64,000 bases of DNA. It comes from Todiramphus chloris collaris (Eukaryota > Chordata > Aves > Coraciiformes > Alcedinidae). Positions 61,277 to 64,000 of the stretch are shown here, piece after piece. The translations under genes and the position numbers were made by a program. Each line of letters starts with the position of its first letter. Positions within the stretch are counted from its first letter, which is position 1. The notes beneath the pieces were generated by a model. That model was not told where the DNA came from, searched no databases, and saw only the letters and a list, made by a program, of their open reading frames with translations. The stretch lies in NCBI GenBank assembly GCA_025345505.1, contig JANVCC010000012.1, forward strand, positions 11,749,845 through 11,813,844, given 5' to 3'.

Positions 61277-63582
61277 CAAGATCTCAAAGTAAAGAGAAAT
61301 ATATGGCTGAAGTCTTCATGGCATGCATCATAGCCGGTTTTGGAACAAGCCTTAAAAAAGAAAAAAAAAAGATAGGAGTACTGGGGCAGTCATTTTAACT
61401 GAATAAGCCTTTAAAAATAGAGAGAAGTGATGGAGGACTCAGTGTAACTCCTCTAGAAATAAATTTTTTACTATGAATAGTAAAACAAGGTTGTGCTCTT
61501 ACTTTCCAAACCTCATGGATGGGTCCTTGCCACATTGTAATTAGCTTGCTCTTCCTTCTCAACAGAGTAGCCACAGGTTCTTTTACCTTTGATGTTTGAA
61601 AACAGCAATACAGAGTATGACTGAAGTGACCACATTCTTGATCCTTGGGTCCTTTACCCCAAAGAGACTAAACAGATGAAAAAAACCCAACAATTGCTGA
61701 TCCCTGTCTGCTGTAAACGTGGGCTGATGCTGTTTTGTATTAGAGGCAGGATCAGTGAAAAAGTTGTAATTTGTTCCAAGTGAGGATGGTGTGTGAGTAA
61801 AATCTTGCTCAGATAGTGCATGACTGACTATAATTTCAATTACTACACTGTACAAATTATTACTAAACACACTGCACTCTATTCATTACTATGGTGTTCC
61901 TGCCAAACAGAATTAGAATGCTGAACTACAGTACTGTAAAGACTCCTGGGAAATCTTAAGATACAGAGTTATTCCTTAAACAAACAAGTGTAAGCAGCAG
62001 TAGTAGTGGAGGTAGCAGAGGAGAGGTAAGAAAGGTACAAATTATTTAGATAGTCTTATTAACTGACAATGATAGTTCTTGTTGGCTCTATTAAAACCAT
62101 AGTCTTGTTAGTGTTAATTTTGAGTTACATTCTGGCACACTACAGAAGGAGCTGACAGCTTCTGAATTATCAGATGGGTATTTAAAGGTTTGAGAATAAT
62201 GTATTCTCCAAATATAATTGTATGTGGTCAGAAAAAAATTAAACACCCCACCTCATTTTAAAAACAACTGAAAAATGGTCTTTTATTATTTCTAAAAAAA
62301 TAAGAACAAAGATAAACAGGACTCTGCCACAAAGTTGAAGCAAAATATATTGGTGCAATTAAACTGAGTACAACTAGTATAATTTATGATGTCTGTAAAG
62401 CCCTAAGTCAGAGCATTTTTCTGCAACATAGAGTATACAAGACAATTACAGGGAAAAGCTGGTAAGGTCTAACAAGAAGGCAGAGGTAGAAGGCTAAATA
62501 GCAGAAAAATTGCTAACACAACAAACGTTTAAAAGAAAAAAACCCTTACAAAACACATGCATTAACCATCTTAACCCCTTTATATAATAAACTTATCTTC
62601 CCAGTGAATAGTAATATACCCCAAAAAAATCTGTGCATAAAAGGGTGTGATAGCACTTGAAATTAATTAAAAAAAGACAAAAAGTAGAAAGAAAGATTGG
62701 AGAAGACTGTTTATAAAAATATGCTTGGTTACAGAAAGTTTAAAAAATTGAACAAACCAAAGAAATTATTGTCTATGTTTTTATGATCTTGTTTATGGAA
62801 TAGTAAAATTGTGAGGAACATACAGATTCTCCAGTAGAAGTAAGAAATGAGGAATTCAAATTGGTTTGGGAGGTAGGGATCAGAAATAATGCCACTTGCA
62901 GGCAACACAAAGCAGAGGAAGACCGGAGATCTTACTCAGGAATTGCTTGTTGAGTAGCTCTGCATAGCACATTCCTTTATGAGAGATGTTGCTGCTTCTT
63001 TCAACTCAGACAGATTTCAGAAAAGCTAAAATGGAAATGGAAGATGTTGTGGGAAATGAAAATAGAAAGGGAGGGAGCACTTCAGACACATTGCTTCAGC
63101 TATAAATTTGTATTCTTGATATTTATACTATTGTGCAGTTCATGATTAGCCTTCTGAAATTAGCACTCAAGGGATCTCTCAAGCAATTACTCTTTGAATA
63201 TTGCTAACGATAAAGTGAGTAAGCCTTCATGCAAAATATATCTGTCTACTCTTTAGCTCAGCATTGTTTATGTCATCAAAAATAGTAGCAAATCATTTTA
63301 ATGGAATGGGAGGATTTTCTTTATTTTTCATTCAGGCAAAAATATGTAAAATCTTGTAGATTACGTGATTTGTGCATAAGATTGTTGTTAGAGCTTGATA
63401 TACACCAGTTTTAGAGGCTCTTGGAAATGCCTTTATATTAAAGTAGATGCTACAGCAGGATTAGTAAATTGCATCTTCTTGACAGATTTTTAAAATTTAT
63501 TCACAGAAACTGGAGTTTTCCCTCAGTGTCCCAGTAAAGGGCTGTTGTATTTGTCTGCCATTTCTTGGTGTGCAATGGGAGA
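61277..63582. other. Unique AT-rich DNA without a recognisable gene
   Basis: No supported gene, CR1 or LTR. Short A-rich runs are frequent. The 95-codon minus-strand frame at 61583-61870 has no recognisable domain. Confidence 0.5.
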
Positions 63583-64000
63583 TAGAATAGAATCATTTTG
63601 GTTGGAAAAGACTTTTAAGATTATTAAATCCTACCATTAACCCAGCACTGACAGATTATCACTAAACCATGTCCCTAAGCGCTGCATCTAAATGCCTCCA
63701 GGGATGGTGACCTTATGTTTCCATGGTCATTCCAGTGCTTGACAACCTTTTCTGTGAAGACGTTTTTTGTAATATCTAACCTAAACTTTCCCTGACACAA
63801 GTTGAGTCCTTTTCTTCTTGTCCCATTGCTTGTTACTTGGCAGAAGAGGCTGACCCCCACCTCTCTACAACCTTCTTTCAGGTAGCTGTAGAGAGCAATA
63901 AGGTCTCCCTTCAACCTCCTTCAGGCTAAACAACCCCACTTCTCTCAGCCACTCCTCATAAGACTTGCTCTCTGGATCCTTCACCAGATTCATTGCCTTA
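63583..64000 (-). mobile_element. CR1 LINE, 3' part, running off the window
   Basis: The plus strand starts TAGAATAGAATCATTTTGGT and then shows the reverse complement of the CR1 3' UTR and ORF2 end. The minus-strand frame 63914-63675 reads [29 protein letters not shown] and [13 protein letters not shown], close to the family. A small loss occurs near [14 protein letters not shown]. It continues past the window edge, so its 5' end is not seen. It is the same CR1 type as the copy at 13768-14102. Confidence 0.95.

Overview
This window looks like nuclear DNA from a bird. It is AT-rich and carries at least a dozen CR1 LINE fragments with the usual avian 3' tail (ATTCTATGAT-type octamers, GGTTGGAAGGGACC on the reverse strand). 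It also carries seven ERV-type long terminal repeats, and no Alu-, B1- or L1-like sequence. The LTR types, with starts such as TGTCCTGG and ends such as AAACCACAACA, resemble those common in neoavian genomes, but the species cannot be read from the sequence.

I could not support any host protein-coding gene, tRNA, rRNA or CRISPR array. No open frame exceeds about 140 codons. The two longest lie inside an LTR (60566-61276) and a decayed CR1 (41062-42097). The window is best read as a gene desert or part of a very long intron.

Layout: 1-10 kb is unique AT-rich DNA with two related solo LTRs (548-842 and 5488-5838), each with its own 6-bp target duplication. 10-15 kb is repeat-rich: a minus-strand LTR, two plus-strand CR1 tails and a 0.7-kb minus-strand CR1. 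15-36 kb is mostly unique, with one LTR (19811-20213), two faint old CR1 traces near 22.5-23 kb, a CR1 tail at 26.2 kb and a very AT-rich island (26500-27010). 36.9-37.3 kb holds an internal CR1 piece. 40.6-43.2 kb is a dense cluster: a solo LTR with a perfect 6-bp target duplication, then a 1-kb CR1 whose 3' end is split by a 1.1-kb LTR flanked by the 4-bp repeat CTAC. 43-64 kb is mostly unique sequence with scattered minus-strand CR1 fragments (46.1, 48.6, 54.6, 59.9 and 63.6 kb) and two more solo LTRs (54923-55311 and 60566-61276).

There are no genes to join into a pathway. The main content is the insertion history of CR1 and ERV LTRs, a few minisatellites and hairpins, and several repeat-free blocks rich in TAAT/ATTA-type motifs that might be conserved regulatory elements. 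I found no convincing new biological system.
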